A stretch of DNA of 7,925 bases from CAZEQL01 sp964514415 (GTDB taxonomy: Bacteria; Chloroflexota; Dehalococcoidia; GIF9; AB-539-J10), in assembly GCA_964514415.1 (NCBI GenBank), contig CAZEQL010000048.1, positions 1 through 7,925 of the forward strand, in the 5' to 3' direction. Each line of letters begins with the position of its first letter. Within the stretch, counting starts at the first letter, position 1. The notes beneath the pieces are model-generated. The model had not been told where the DNA came from, ran no database searches, and saw nothing but the letters and a program-made list of their open reading frames with translations. The position numbers and the translations under genes are program-made. This document shows, piece by piece, positions 1-6,486 of the stretch.

Positions 1-409
1 CATGCCTGTTAATGAGGTGGAGAGAATAATCAAGCAGGCTGAGAAAGACAAGACCATAATAAAATACAAAACTGTCATAAACTGGGCTAAATTAGGGAAA
101 GAAGAGATATTGGCTTTAATCGAAGTCAAGATAACGCCACAACGAGATGCAGGCTTCGACGCTATCGCTGAGCGTATTTACCAATTTCCCCAGGTGTATT
201 CTGCTTACCTAGTCTCAGGCACCTATGACTTAGCCGTTTTAGTGAAGGGCAAGAACATGCAAGAAATTTCCAGCTTCGTGACGGAAAAGCTAGCTCCTTT
301 AGAGAAGGTGCAAAGCACTGTCACGCACTTTCTTTTGAAGCGTTATAAGGATGATGGGGAAATACTGGAACCCACTGAGCAAAATAGACGATTGCCCATC
401 ACACCATAA
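1..409 (+). CDS. Lrp/AsnC-family transcriptional regulator, 5'-truncated by the window edge
   Basis: The reading frame is open from the first complete codon (base 2) to TAA at 407-409, 135 residues. The first ATG at base 2 is probably internal: the residues after it (PVNEVERIIKQAEKDKTIIKYKTVINW) look like the end of an Lrp/AsnC winged-helix DNA-binding domain and its linker, so the true start lies before the window. From about residue 36 to 112 there is a RAM (ligand-binding, oligomerisation) domain, with ALIEVKITPQRDAGF leading its first strand, the family's VSGTYDLAVLVKG turn in the middle, and THFLLKRYKDDG at the end. Lrp/AsnC proteins are cytoplasmic and usually sense amino acids. The aminotransferase begins 1 nt after this stop, so the two are almost certainly one transcription unit, and the regulator may control it. 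The effector cannot be read from the sequence. Confidence 0.9.
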   Translation, partial: MPVNEVERIIKQAEKDKTIIKYKTVINWAKLGKEEILALIEVKITPQRDAGFDAIAERIYQFPQVYSAYLVSGTYDLAVLVKGKNMQEISSFVTEKLAPLEKVQSTVTHFLLKRYKDDGEILEPTEQNRRLPITP

Positions 410-410
410 T

Positions 411-1604
411 ATGTCACATTCCATTCAAGTTAAAGCTCCAAATAGCCTCATCTCTCAAAAGGTGAATAGCATTCCACCATCAGGCATCAGGAAGTTTTTC
501 GACTTGCTTTCCTCCCTGGAAGAAGTTATTTCCCTGGGTGTAGGTGAACCTGATTTTGTCACCCCCTGGCATATCAGAGAGGCAGCTACATATTCACTGG
601 AAAAGGGCTACACTATGTATACTTCAAACTATGGCCTGCTAGAATTACGCCAGGAGTTAGCCAGATATTTAGAGTTTCACTACAAACTCAGTTATCACCC
701 AGAATACGAAATTCTTATTACTGTGGGTGTTAGTGAAGGGTTAGACCTTGCTCTAAGAGCAATTCTTAACTCAGGTGATGAAGTAATCATTCCGGACCCA
801 TGCTACGTTGCCTACTCCCCCTGCATCATTCTAGCTGGCGGCGTGCCAATCTCAATCCCCACCAACGAAGAGAACAATTTCGTTATTAGGGCTGAGGACA
901 TCGAAGCTCGGATTACGAAACGAACTAAAGTTATTTTAATTGGCTATCCTGCAAATCCCACAGGAGCAGTTATGTCTAAAGAGGAATTAAACAAAATTGG
1001 CGAGCTGGCTCAAAGATACAACTTGTTAGTAATATCCGATGAGATTTATGCCAGACTGGTTTATGGCGTAGAACACACTTGCTTCGCTAGCTCCCCTGGA
1101 GTGAAGGAGCAAACTATCTTGCTTGGTGGATTCTCCAAAGCCTATGCCATGACTGGCTGGCGCATCGGTTATATAGCAGCTAATCGCCAATTCATTGAAG
1201 CTATGACCAAAATTCACCAATATACCATGCTCTGTGCCCCTATAATGGCGCAAATGGCAGCTATTGAGGCGCTGAAAAATGGCGAGAGCGAGATTGAAAG
1301 AATGACCCAGGAATATAATAAACGCCGTCGCCTCATAGTTAAAAGACTGAATGACATTGGCTTATCCTGCTTTGAACCCAAAGGCGCCTTCTATGCCTTC
1401 CCTTCAATAAAAGTCACCGGAATGAGCTCGGAGGAATTTGCCGAAAAACTACTAACAGAGGAAAAAGTTGCTGTGGTGCCTGGCTCTGTTTTTGGGCAAT
1501 GTGGTGAGGGCTTTGTCCGTTGCTGTTATGCCACTTCCTTAACTAACATCGAAGAAGCCTTGCAAAGAATAGACAGGTTTGTCAACAAACATAAGAAGGC
1601 TTAA
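411..1604 (+). CDS. PLP-dependent class I aminotransferase (aspartate aminotransferase superfamily)
   Basis: This is a cytoplasmic fold-type I aminotransferase of 397 residues, a normal family length. Numbered from ATG 411: NPTG at 182-185, the SDEIY motif with PLP-ring Asp210, the Schiff-base Lys243 in GGFSKAYAMTGWRIGY (Arg251 for the cofactor phosphate), and Arg370 in FVRCCYA, which in this family binds the substrate carboxylate. The frame stays open upstream to ATG 351, which would add 20 residues overlapping the regulator gene. ATG 411 is preferred because it sits 1 nt after the regulator stop and gives a family-like N-terminus (IPPSGIRKFFDLLSS). No clear Shine-Dalgarno precedes 411, so translation is probably coupled to the upstream gene. 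The amino donor and acceptor cannot be told apart; aspartate, alanine, aromatic or branched-chain substrates are all possible. Confidence 0.92.
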   Translation: MSHSIQVKAPNSLISQKVNSIPPSGIRKFFDLLSSLEEVISLGVGEPDFVTPWHIREAATYSLEKGYTMYTSNYGLLELRQELARYLEFHYKLSYHPEYEILITVGVSEGLDLALRAILNSGDEVIIPDPCYVAYSPCIILAGGVPISIPTNEENNFVIRAEDIEARITKRTKVILIGYPANPTGAVMSKEELNKIGELAQRYNLLVISDEIYARLVYGVEHTCFASSPGVKEQTILLGGFSKAYAMTGWRIGYIAANRQFIEAMTKIHQYTMLCAPIMAQMAAIEALKNGESEIERMTQEYNKRRRLIVKRLNDIGLSCFEPKGAFYAFPSIKVTGMSSEEFAEKLLTEEKVAVVPGSVFGQCGEGFVRCCYATSLTNIEEALQRIDRFVNKHKKA

Positions 1605-1630
1605 TCAGTGATGTACTCTAAATAACCGCA

Positions 1631-2602
1631 CTAAAGAAGCCTCATCCTTTCTTTAACTTCCCTGATAGTCTCCTTGGCTATAACTTCAGCTCGTTTAGCT
1701 CCCTCGGCAAGAACCTCAGTAACATAATTAGGGTTGGAGGCTAAAATAGCTCGCCTTTGACGAAAAGGATCGAGAGCCAAACTAATACTTTGAGCCAGTA
1801 TCTTCTTACACGCAACACAGCCAATGCCAGCTTTACGACATTCAGAAGCGATCTCATCCACCCGCGTAGGAGTGAAGATTTCGTGGAGACGAAACACATT
1901 ACATACCTCAGGATGCCCTGGGTCGGAGCGATAGCGCCGCGCTGGGTCTGTAACCGCAGTCATAACCCGTTCCGAAATTTCTTGAGGTGAAGCTGCCATC
2001 TCAATATAATTGTCAGAGCTTTTGCTCATCTTCTGCGTTCCATTCAATCCCAAAATTAGAGGAAATGAAGTAAGCTTCGCTTGCGGCTCAGGAAATACAA
2101 AGCCATAAATAGAGTTAAACCGGCGTACTATTTCTCGAGCTAATTCAAGGTGGGGAAGCTGATCCTCGCCTACAGGAACAACCTCTCCTTTATATAAAGC
2201 AATATCTGCAGTCATAAGAATAGGATAACCCACCAGTCCATAATTAACATTATGTGGTTGCATCTTTACCTTCTCTTTGAATGTGGGCACACGCAACAAC
2301 CAGCTTAAAGGAGTCACCATACTGAATAGGGTATGAAGTTCCATCACTTGAGGTACATGGGACTGAACAAAGATAATACTCTTTTGAGGGTCAATGCCTG
2401 CCGCCAGCCAGTCAAGTGCCATTTCATAAATATCTTCTTGGAGCGTTTCGGTGTTTTCAAGCGTAGTAAGAGCATGAATATCAACTACACAGTAGATGCA
2501 ATCATATTCACCCTGAAGGGAAATGCAATTCTGAATAGTTCCTAAGTAATTACCGATATGCTGTTTACCAGTGGGGCGAAAACCAGAAAAAACACGCTTC
2601 AT
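1631..2602 (-). CDS. trpS: tryptophanyl-tRNA synthetase
   Basis: This class Ic aminoacyl-tRNA synthetase charges tRNA-Trp with tryptophan using ATP. Numbered from ATG 2602 (323 aa, typical of bacterial TrpS): HIGN ATP-binding signature at 15-18 within SGFRPTGKQHIGNYLG, FCVVD-like IYCVVDIHALTT at 36-47, the tryptophan-pocket region VGYPILMTADIALY at 124-137, VGEDQLPHLELAREI at 144-158, and KMSKS at 191-195. The C-terminal helical domain carries GIGCVACKK, common in TrpS. An in-frame TTG at 2617 would add 5 residues. ATG 2602 is favoured because most TrpS proteins begin a few residues before the RVFSG strand and because a candidate promoter at 2618-2646 would place the transcript start after the TTG. 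Neither start has a clear Shine-Dalgarno. The gene converges with the aminotransferase (26 nt between stops). Confidence 0.96.
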   Translation of the reverse strand: MKRVFSGFRPTGKQHIGNYLGTIQNCISLQGEYDCIYCVVDIHALTTLENTETLQEDIYEMALDWLAAGIDPQKSIIFVQSHVPQVMELHTLFSMVTPLSWLLRVPTFKEKVKMQPHNVNYGLVGYPILMTADIALYKGEVVPVGEDQLPHLELAREIVRRFNSIYGFVFPEPQAKLTSFPLILGLNGTQKMSKSSDNYIEMAASPQEISERVMTAVTDPARRYRSDPGHPEVCNVFRLHEIFTPTRVDEIASECRKAGIGCVACKKILAQSISLALDPFRQRRAILASNPNYVTEVLAEGAKRAEVIAKETIREVKERMRLL

Positions 2603-2617
2603 CGTTGTCTGTGGCAA

Positions 2618-2646
2618 AGTTTAGCATACAGATAAATAGGTAACAA
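2618..2646 (-). promoter_or_regulatory. candidate sigma-70-type promoter for trpS
   Basis: Read leftward, TTGTTA (2646-2641) is followed after 17 nt by TAAACT (2623-2618); each hexamer matches consensus at 4 of 6 positions. The expected start near 2611 would leave only about 8 nt before ATG 2602, giving a nearly leaderless mRNA, which fits the lack of a Shine-Dalgarno. This is by-eye evidence only. Confidence 0.3.
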
Positions 2647-2718
2647 GGCTATGTACTCGTCCACATGTAATTGCCATAATGCTCCTTGCAGTTTTGCTAA
2701 AGGAGACTGTCGAAAGGA

Positions 2719-2748
2719 TTAGGAAAAATCCATTTAGAGAGTTAGAAT
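2719..2748 (+). promoter_or_regulatory. weak candidate promoter for the 225-aa gene
   Basis: TAGAAT at 2743-2748 matches the -10 consensus at 5 of 6 positions and lies about 35 nt before the ATG at 2783. The best partner, TTAGGA at 2719-2724 with an 18-nt spacer, is poor. The rest of the 180-nt divergent gap holds no convincing second promoter or leader structure on this strand. Confidence 0.25.
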
Positions 2749-2782
2749 TACGTTGCGATTAGGTTAACAAGGAGGAAGCAGA

Positions 2783-3460
2783 ATGGCAAAGCTTGGGAAA
2801 ATAGAAAAACCGAAGGTTTCCGAGTTTAAGGAAGGGAGGAAACTATTCCTTGTTCCTCTTGTATCTCCTGTGAGGGAACCACCAGCTTTTAAGAAAAAGG
2901 AGGATGAGCGCTCATTTGAAGAGAAGGAGGAGCTTAAACTTTATTCCCAATATAAGGAAAAGTTCGACAAATACTGGGATGAAGCTCGGACCCAAATAGA
3001 TAACCTGGAATCGAAAATCGGAGGAATTAAGAAACTTTACTACGAACAAGTATCAATTACTGGTAAAAAAGGCGCCAAAGTTATCGAACAGACCAATGAG
3101 AAAAGCTATCAAATTATTAAGAGCAAGCTAAAAAGGGGAGCAAAACTTCAAGCAACCGAGAATGATCAAATATTGAGCGAGATCACAGACTGTGAGAGAT
3201 GTCTCTTGATGGGGCTCAGAAATCAAAAAATAAGGGAATTCATTTCTAAATCCTACGAAGAAGCTACCAGAGAAAGAAATAAATACATTGCAGACCAAAT
3301 TGACAGGACTCTTGGAGATGCTGAGACCGGGATATTATTTATCAGGGAAGGTCATCAAGTTCAATTCCCATCTAGTATCCAGGTGTTTTATATAGCTCCT
3401 CCCGCCCTGGACGAGATTCATCGCTGGCTGAGGGATCAAGCTATATCAGAGACAATTTGA
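2783..3460 (+). CDS. conserved-looking hypothetical protein, 225 aa, charged and helical
   Basis: I do not recognise a named family. The start is well supported by AAGGAGG at 2769-2775, 7 nt before ATG. The protein is soluble-looking, with no signal peptide or membrane segment. Residues 1-35 form an N-terminal strip with a short hydrophobic strand (LFLVPLVSPV). Residues 36-90 are Lys/Glu-rich and likely helical or coiled-coil. Residues 98-175 look helical (EQTNEKSYQIIKSKLKRGA, then a CERC pair at 137-140). Residues 180-216 form a compact module, GILFIREGHQVQFP then QVFYIAPPALDEIHRWLRD, which looks like the most constrained part and faintly recalls the C-terminal domain of eRF1/Pelota-like proteins. 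That resemblance is an impression, not a match. The gene stands alone, divergent from trpS and convergent with the tRNA-Glu/CoA-transferase block, so neighbours give no functional clue. Confidence 0.85.
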   Translation: MAKLGKIEKPKVSEFKEGRKLFLVPLVSPVREPPAFKKKEDERSFEEKEELKLYSQYKEKFDKYWDEARTQIDNLESKIGGIKKLYYEQVSITGKKGAKVIEQTNEKSYQIIKSKLKRGAKLQATENDQILSEITDCERCLLMGLRNQKIREFISKSYEEATRERNKYIADQIDRTLGDAETGILFIREGHQVQFPSSIQVFYIAPPALDEIHRWLRDQAISETI

Positions 3461-3508
3461 AAGAAAAGGGCAATCTCAAATTCTAGAGAGGTCCGTATAT
3501 TTGAAAGT

Positions 3509-3529
3509 ATAGTCCGCCAAAAGGACTAT
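3509..3529. other. hairpin A, alternative to hairpin B
   Basis: ATAGTCC (3509-3515) is perfectly complementary to GGACTAT (3523-3529), 7 bp with a GCCAAAA loop. Its right arm shares bases 3526-3529 with the left arm of the next hairpin, so the two cannot form together. Confidence 0.45.
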
Positions 3530-3547
3530 CTCCCAGCAGGGAGATAG
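3517..3547 (-). terminator. candidate terminator hairpin B downstream of tRNA-Glu
   Basis: CTATCTCCC (3526-3534) pairs perfectly with GGGAGATAG (3539-3547) around a 4-nt AGCA loop. Read leftward, the stem is followed by TCCTTTTGG, a short and imperfect U-tract. It lies about 65 nt past the 3' end of tRNA-Glu and 66 nt past the end of the convergent 225-aa gene. It could stop leftward transcription; on the plus strand there is no U-tract after it. Confidence 0.4.
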
Positions 3548-3612
3548 CAAAAATGAATATCTGTGAGGCAGTTACTAATCTGTAGCTTTAATCACCTGAA
3601 GGTATTTTTACC

Positions 3613-3689
3613 TGGTAGCGCATACCGGATTCGAACCGGTGATCTCCTCCTTGAGAGGGAGGTGTCCTAGGCCTCTAGACGAATGCGCC
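3613..3689 (-). tRNA. tRNA-Glu (anticodon CTC)
   Basis: Read leftward, the 7-bp acceptor arms are GGCGCAT and ATGCGCT, perfect except for a G1-U72 wobble, followed by discriminator A and an encoded CCA (3615-3613). The anticodon stem CCTCC/GGAGG encloses the loop CTCTCAA, giving anticodon CTC, which reads GAG. The T arm is ACCGG-TTCGAAT-CCGGT. The D-arm sequence GTCTAGAGGCCTAGGAC is typical of bacterial tRNA-Glu. It lies 72 nt downstream of CoA-transferase copy 1 on the same strand. No clear promoter is visible in that gap, so it may be processed from a shared transcript. Confidence 0.97.
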
Positions 3690-3761
3690 TTAACATCTCT
3701 AAATATGTTATTGGTATGCTACGTTCTTATTATTAGTTAATTTACCCAAGCTTTTACGCCC

Positions 3762-4958
3762 TTAAATTATCCCTTCTTTCGTAAGTTTCCTTATTTCCTC
3801 CTCACTATACCCTAATATATTAGAATAAACTGCATCATTATGCTCACCTAAGAATGCAGCAGGAAAGTTCATATCCCCCGGTGTCTCAGAAAGCTTAAAT
3901 GGGGAACCACTCACCTTGACTTTACCTGAGAGAAGTTGTTCCACCTCAATTATCATCTCCCGACTTAAGAGCTGAGGGTCATTGGCTACTTCAGCAAAAG
4001 TGGGAACCGAAGAACAAGGTAAATGAGCTTTCCTGAGTTTATTTAATATCTCTTCTACACTTCTTGTCTTTGTCCATCCCTCTACTAAGGCATCAACTTC
4101 ATCTCTGTGGTTAATCCGCTCTGCTATATTAGAGTATTTCTCAACCCCGATTAAATCCTCTCTTCCTATAACTCTCAAAAAATTCTCAAACATGCCGACT
4201 GTTGCAGCGCAGATGACTACATATCCATCCTCGGCGGGATAAACGCTAAAGGGTGTGCCTCCTCCAAGAAGGCTATTGCCGAATCTGGGAGGATTTTCGC
4301 CAGTCAAGAAATAAAAGCCGGCGGATTCTACAGCAGTAATTGCCCATATGCAGTCCTGCATGGAGATATCGATAGACTGACCTATGCCCGTCTCCAATCG
4401 ATACTTTAAAGCAGCCAGAATAGCAACTGCGCCATACAAGCCAGCGATAAAGTCTGCTATTGACGGCCCGGCTTTGGATGGAGGCCCATCGGGAAAGCCT
4501 GTGACAGCCATCATCCCACCCATAGCTTGGGCAACCAAATCAAATCCTGGTTCGGAACTGCGAGGACCGGTATGTCCAAATCCAGATATTGAAGCATATA
4601 TTAAGCTGGGGTTAATTTTGTTCAGTTCTTTATAGCCCAGGCCAAGCCTCTCCATCACTCCCGGAGTAAAATTCTCCACCACAATATCTGCTTTTTTGGC
4701 TAATTCTTTGCAGATTTCACAACCCTTTTCAGATTGCATATCCAAGGTAACGCTTTTCTTGCCACGATTTAATATGATAAAGTCATAACTCTCCCCTCCT
4801 TCTGTGAAAGGAGGCGCAGTCCTTACCGTTTCTCCCCCTTCAGGTATTTCAATCTTGATAATCTCAGCGCCCAAGTCTCGCAACAACATGGTACAAAAAG
4901 GGCCAGCAAATATTCGGCTAAAATCCAGCACCTTAATATTTTCCAACGATTTAGGCAC
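3762..4958 (-). CDS. class III CoA-transferase (CaiB/BaiF family), copy 1
   Basis: Family III CoA-transferases move CoA between acyl-CoA and free acids as interlocked dimers in the cytoplasm. At 398 aa this copy is full length. The N-terminal domain opens with KVLDFSRIFAGPFCTMLLRDLGAE. NRGKKSVTLDMQSEKG is at 64-79, ENFTPGVMERLGL at 95-107 and YASISGFGHTGP at 121-132. Asp169 in IADFIAGLYG matches the catalytic aspartate (Asp169 in formyl-CoA transferase and CaiB), followed by GQSIDISMQD. Unlike copies 2 and 3 it has LGGGTPF at 231-237, resembling the glycine-rich GGGGQ loop of formyl-CoA transferase. The start is GTG at 4958, 5 nt after AGGAGG (4969-4964). The gene sits 21 nt after tRNA-Gln and 72 nt before tRNA-Glu, same strand. 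The substrate is unknown; carnitine, oxalate, succinate or aromatic acids are family possibilities. Confidence 0.94.
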   Translation of the reverse strand: MPKSLENIKVLDFSRIFAGPFCTMLLRDLGAEIIKIEIPEGGETVRTAPPFTEGGESYDFIILNRGKKSVTLDMQSEKGCEICKELAKKADIVVENFTPGVMERLGLGYKELNKINPSLIYASISGFGHTGPRSSEPGFDLVAQAMGGMMAVTGFPDGPPSKAGPSIADFIAGLYGAVAILAALKYRLETGIGQSIDISMQDCIWAITAVESAGFYFLTGENPPRFGNSLLGGGTPFSVYPAEDGYVVICAATVGMFENFLRVIGREDLIGVEKYSNIAERINHRDEVDALVEGWTKTRSVEEILNKLRKAHLPCSSVPTFAEVANDPQLLSREMIIEVEQLLSGKVKVSGSPFKLSETPGDMNFPAAFLGEHNDAVYSNILGYSEEEIRKLTKEGII

Positions 4959-4979
4959 ACTAACCTCCTATACATTATT

Positions 4980-5053
4980 TGGCTGGGGAAGTAGGATTCG
5001 AACCTACCCTGGCGGATTCAGAGTCCGCTGTCCTACCACTAGACTATTCCCCA
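4980..5053 (-). tRNA. tRNA-Gln (anticodon CTG)
   Basis: Read leftward, the acceptor arms TGGGGAA and TTCCCCA pair fully, including the weak U1-A72 pair typical of bacterial tRNA-Gln. Discriminator G73 and an encoded CCA (4982-4980) follow. The anticodon stem GCGGA/TCCGC encloses the loop CTCTGAA, giving anticodon CTG, which reads CAG. The T arm is GTAGG-TTCGAAT-CCTAC. A candidate promoter lies just upstream at 5064-5093. Copy 1 of the CoA-transferase starts 21 nt after the CCA, too short for a separate terminator and promoter, so a tRNA-mRNA transcript is likely. Confidence 0.97.
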
Positions 5054-5063
5054 GCGGAATCAA

Positions 5064-5093
5064 ATTGTAACTGAATGACAACCACCAAGGCAA
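5064..5093 (-). promoter_or_regulatory. candidate promoter for tRNA-Gln and CoA-transferase copy 1
   Basis: Read leftward, TTGCCT (5093-5088; 4 of 6 consensus bases) and TACAAT (5069-5064; 5 of 6) are separated by 18 nt. The tRNA 5' end at 5053 is 10 nt past the -10 box, a normal distance. No equivalent exists upstream of the tRNA relic at 6487-6560, where coding sequence of copy 3 is found instead. Confidence 0.55.
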
Positions 5094-5108
5094 GAAGCTG
5101 GAGGCTCT

Positions 5109-5141
5109 GAACAAGTTCCCAAATTTGGAAAGATCTTGTTC
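5109..5141. repeat. nested inverted repeat between terminator and tRNA promoter
   Basis: The outer arms GAACAAG (5109-5115) and CTTGTTC (5135-5141) match over 7 bp. Inside them TTCC (5116-5119) pairs with GGAA (5127-5130), and a 10-bp palindrome CCAAATTTGG spans 5119-5128. It ends 15 nt upstream of the -35 box of the tRNA-Gln promoter. It could be an operator or simply a folded 3' tail; the sequence does not decide. Confidence 0.5.
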
Positions 5142-5146
5142 GAGAT

Positions 5147-5168
5147 AAAAAGGCCTAATGTGTTAGGC
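5147..5168 (-). terminator. rho-independent terminator after CoA-transferase copy 2
   Basis: Read leftward, GCCTAA (5168-5163), loop CACA and TTAGGC (5158-5153) form a 6-bp perfect stem, then C and TTTTT (5151-5147). It lies about 100 nt past the copy 2 stop. The stem is short and half A-T, so it may be leaky. Confidence 0.6.
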
Positions 5169-5266
5169 TACCATCGAGTACAATCAACCCCCTCTATGCC
5201 CAGCTATCATTAAAATATCTTAAGATATGCTATCCCTTATAAACTCTTGCCCAAGCTTTTCTACCC

Positions 5267-6463
5267 TTAGATTATCCCCTCTTCGGCAAGCTTCCCTATT
5301 TCCTCCTCACTATACCCTAATATATCAGAATAAACCGCATCATTATGCTGACCCAGGAAGGGAGCGGGGGAATCTACAACTCCCGGGGTCTTAGAAAGCT
5401 TAAGCGCCGAGCCATCCGTCTTGACTTTTCCTGAAAGAAGCTGTTCCACCTCGGTTATCATTCCTCGCTCCAAAAGCTGAGGGTCATTGGCCACATCACC
5501 GAAGCTAGGAACCGGTGAACAGGGTAAATGAGCCTTTCCCATCAGATTTGTTATCTCTGCTATACTTCTTGTTTTTGTCCACTCTGTCACTATCGCGTCG
5601 GTTTCCTCTCTGCGCTCAATCCGCACCGCCTGAGTGGTATATCTCTCGTCCCCGATTAAATCCTCTCTCCCGATAACTCCCAGGAAATTCTCCCACTGTC
5701 CAACGGTAGGAATAGCGAGGACTACATATCCATCTCTGGCGGGGAAGACATTAAGAGGCACAGCTTCTATATAGCCATTGCCAAGCCTTGGAGGATTTTC
5801 ACCCGTCAGGAAATAACCAGGGGCGTGTGATTTAGCAACAAATGACCATACGCAGTCTTGCATGGAGATATCAATGAACTGACCCTCGCCTGTTTGCTCT
5901 CTGTAGTGTAAAGCACCCAGAATAGCCATAGCAGTATACATGCCGCCAACAAAATCTGCTGTTGCCGTTCCTCCGGCTCTTTCCGGAGGACCATCGGGAA
6001 AGCCACTGATGCTCAGCATCCCCCCCATAGCCTGGGCAACTAAATCATATGCGGGGAAATCCCGGCGAGGACCTGAATGTCCAAAGCCAGATGAAGCAGC
6101 ATATATCAACCCGGGGTTGATTTTACTCAGTTCTTTATAGCCCAAGCCAAGATTATCCATCACCCGGGGAGTAAAATTTTCCACCACAACATCTACCTTT
6201 TTGACCATCTCCTTGCAGATTTCACGACCTCGCTCAGATTGCAAGTTCAGGGTAAAACTTTTCTTACCCCGATTTAGATTAATAAAAAAGGTGCTCTCTC
6301 CTCCCTCAGTGAAAGGAGGAACATTCCTCACAGCATCTCCCCCTCCAGGTATTTCGACTTTGATAACCTCAGCTCCCAAATCACACAGTAACATTGTACA
6401 GAAGGGACCGGCATACATTCGGGTAAAATCCAACACTTTTACGTCTTCTAACGCTTTAGGCAC
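5267..6463 (-). CDS. class III CoA-transferase (CaiB/BaiF family), copy 2
   Basis: This is a full-length 398-aa paralogue of copies 1 and 3, by hand count about 68% identical to copy 1 and 69% to copy 3. It keeps KVLDFTRMYAGPFCTMLL near the N-terminus, NRGKKSFTLN at 64-73, SSGFGHSGPRRDFPAYD at 124-140, the catalytic Asp170 in TADFVGGMY, and GQFIDISMQDCVW at 194-206. One inserted residue (AGGTATADF) shifts the Asp by one relative to the other copies. In place of the glycine-rich loop it reads IEAVPLNVF at 232-240. The start is GTG at 6463, 5 nt after AAGGAGG (6475-6469). No separate promoter is apparent in the 82-nt gap to copy 3, which is mostly filled by the tRNA relic, so it is probably transcribed from the copy 3 promoter. 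A terminator follows at 5147-5168. The substrate is unknown. Confidence 0.94.
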   Translation of the reverse strand: MPKALEDVKVLDFTRMYAGPFCTMLLCDLGAEVIKVEIPGGGDAVRNVPPFTEGGESTFFINLNRGKKSFTLNLQSERGREICKEMVKKVDVVVENFTPRVMDNLGLGYKELSKINPGLIYAASSGFGHSGPRRDFPAYDLVAQAMGGMLSISGFPDGPPERAGGTATADFVGGMYTAMAILGALHYREQTGEGQFIDISMQDCVWSFVAKSHAPGYFLTGENPPRLGNGYIEAVPLNVFPARDGYVVLAIPTVGQWENFLGVIGREDLIGDERYTTQAVRIERREETDAIVTEWTKTRSIAEITNLMGKAHLPCSPVPSFGDVANDPQLLERGMITEVEQLLSGKVKTDGSALKLSKTPGVVDSPAPFLGQHNDAVYSDILGYSEEEIGKLAEEGII

Positions 6464-6486
6464 ATTAACCTCCTTATTTCTATTGT

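Larger units (their letters stand above)
3741..5053 (-). repeat. duplicated unit 1: tRNA-Gln + CoA-transferase copy 1 + 3' flank
   Basis: This block aligns with unit 2 (5246-6560) at an almost constant offset: 1505 nt at the 3' flank, stop and start, and 1507 nt across the tRNA. Homology continues past the stop codon, where CCCAAGCTTTT occurs at 3745 and 5250. Only the tRNA-to-start spacer differs in length, by 2 nt. The duplication is old: the encoded proteins are about 68% identical by hand count. Confidence 0.8.

Noticed and set aside
351..410. Upstream start (ATG 351 or 354) for the aminotransferase
   Set aside because: The added 20 residues overlap the regulator's coding end, do not resemble aminotransferase N-termini and have no well-placed Shine-Dalgarno.
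2603..2617. TTG 2617 as the trpS start
   Set aside because: It adds five residues not typical of TrpS, lacks a Shine-Dalgarno and lies upstream of the likely transcription start.
2618..2782. T-box leader for trpS
   Set aside because: No T-box core motif or specifier stem was found on the minus strand, and the gap is too short for a full leader plus promoter.
3600..3613. AGGTA-TTTT-TACCT hairpin as a terminator of tRNA-Glu
   Set aside because: Read leftward it is followed by TCAGGTG, not a U-tract, and it overlaps the CCA end of the tRNA.
4804..5070. Plus-strand reading frame crossing tRNA-Gln, and similar plus-strand frames opposite the CoA-transferases
   Set aside because: These are antisense shadows: their peptides have low complexity (Pro/Ser/Gly-rich), recur at the same place in all three copies and have no proper start signals.
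5121..5200. Decayed tRNA-Glu downstream of copy 2, matching the tRNA-Glu downstream of copy 1
   Set aside because: GTGT-TAGGC around 5160-5168 and a TTCGA at 5139-5143 look suggestive, but the spacing between them is about 11 nt too short and the rest does not align. The similarity is too weak to claim.
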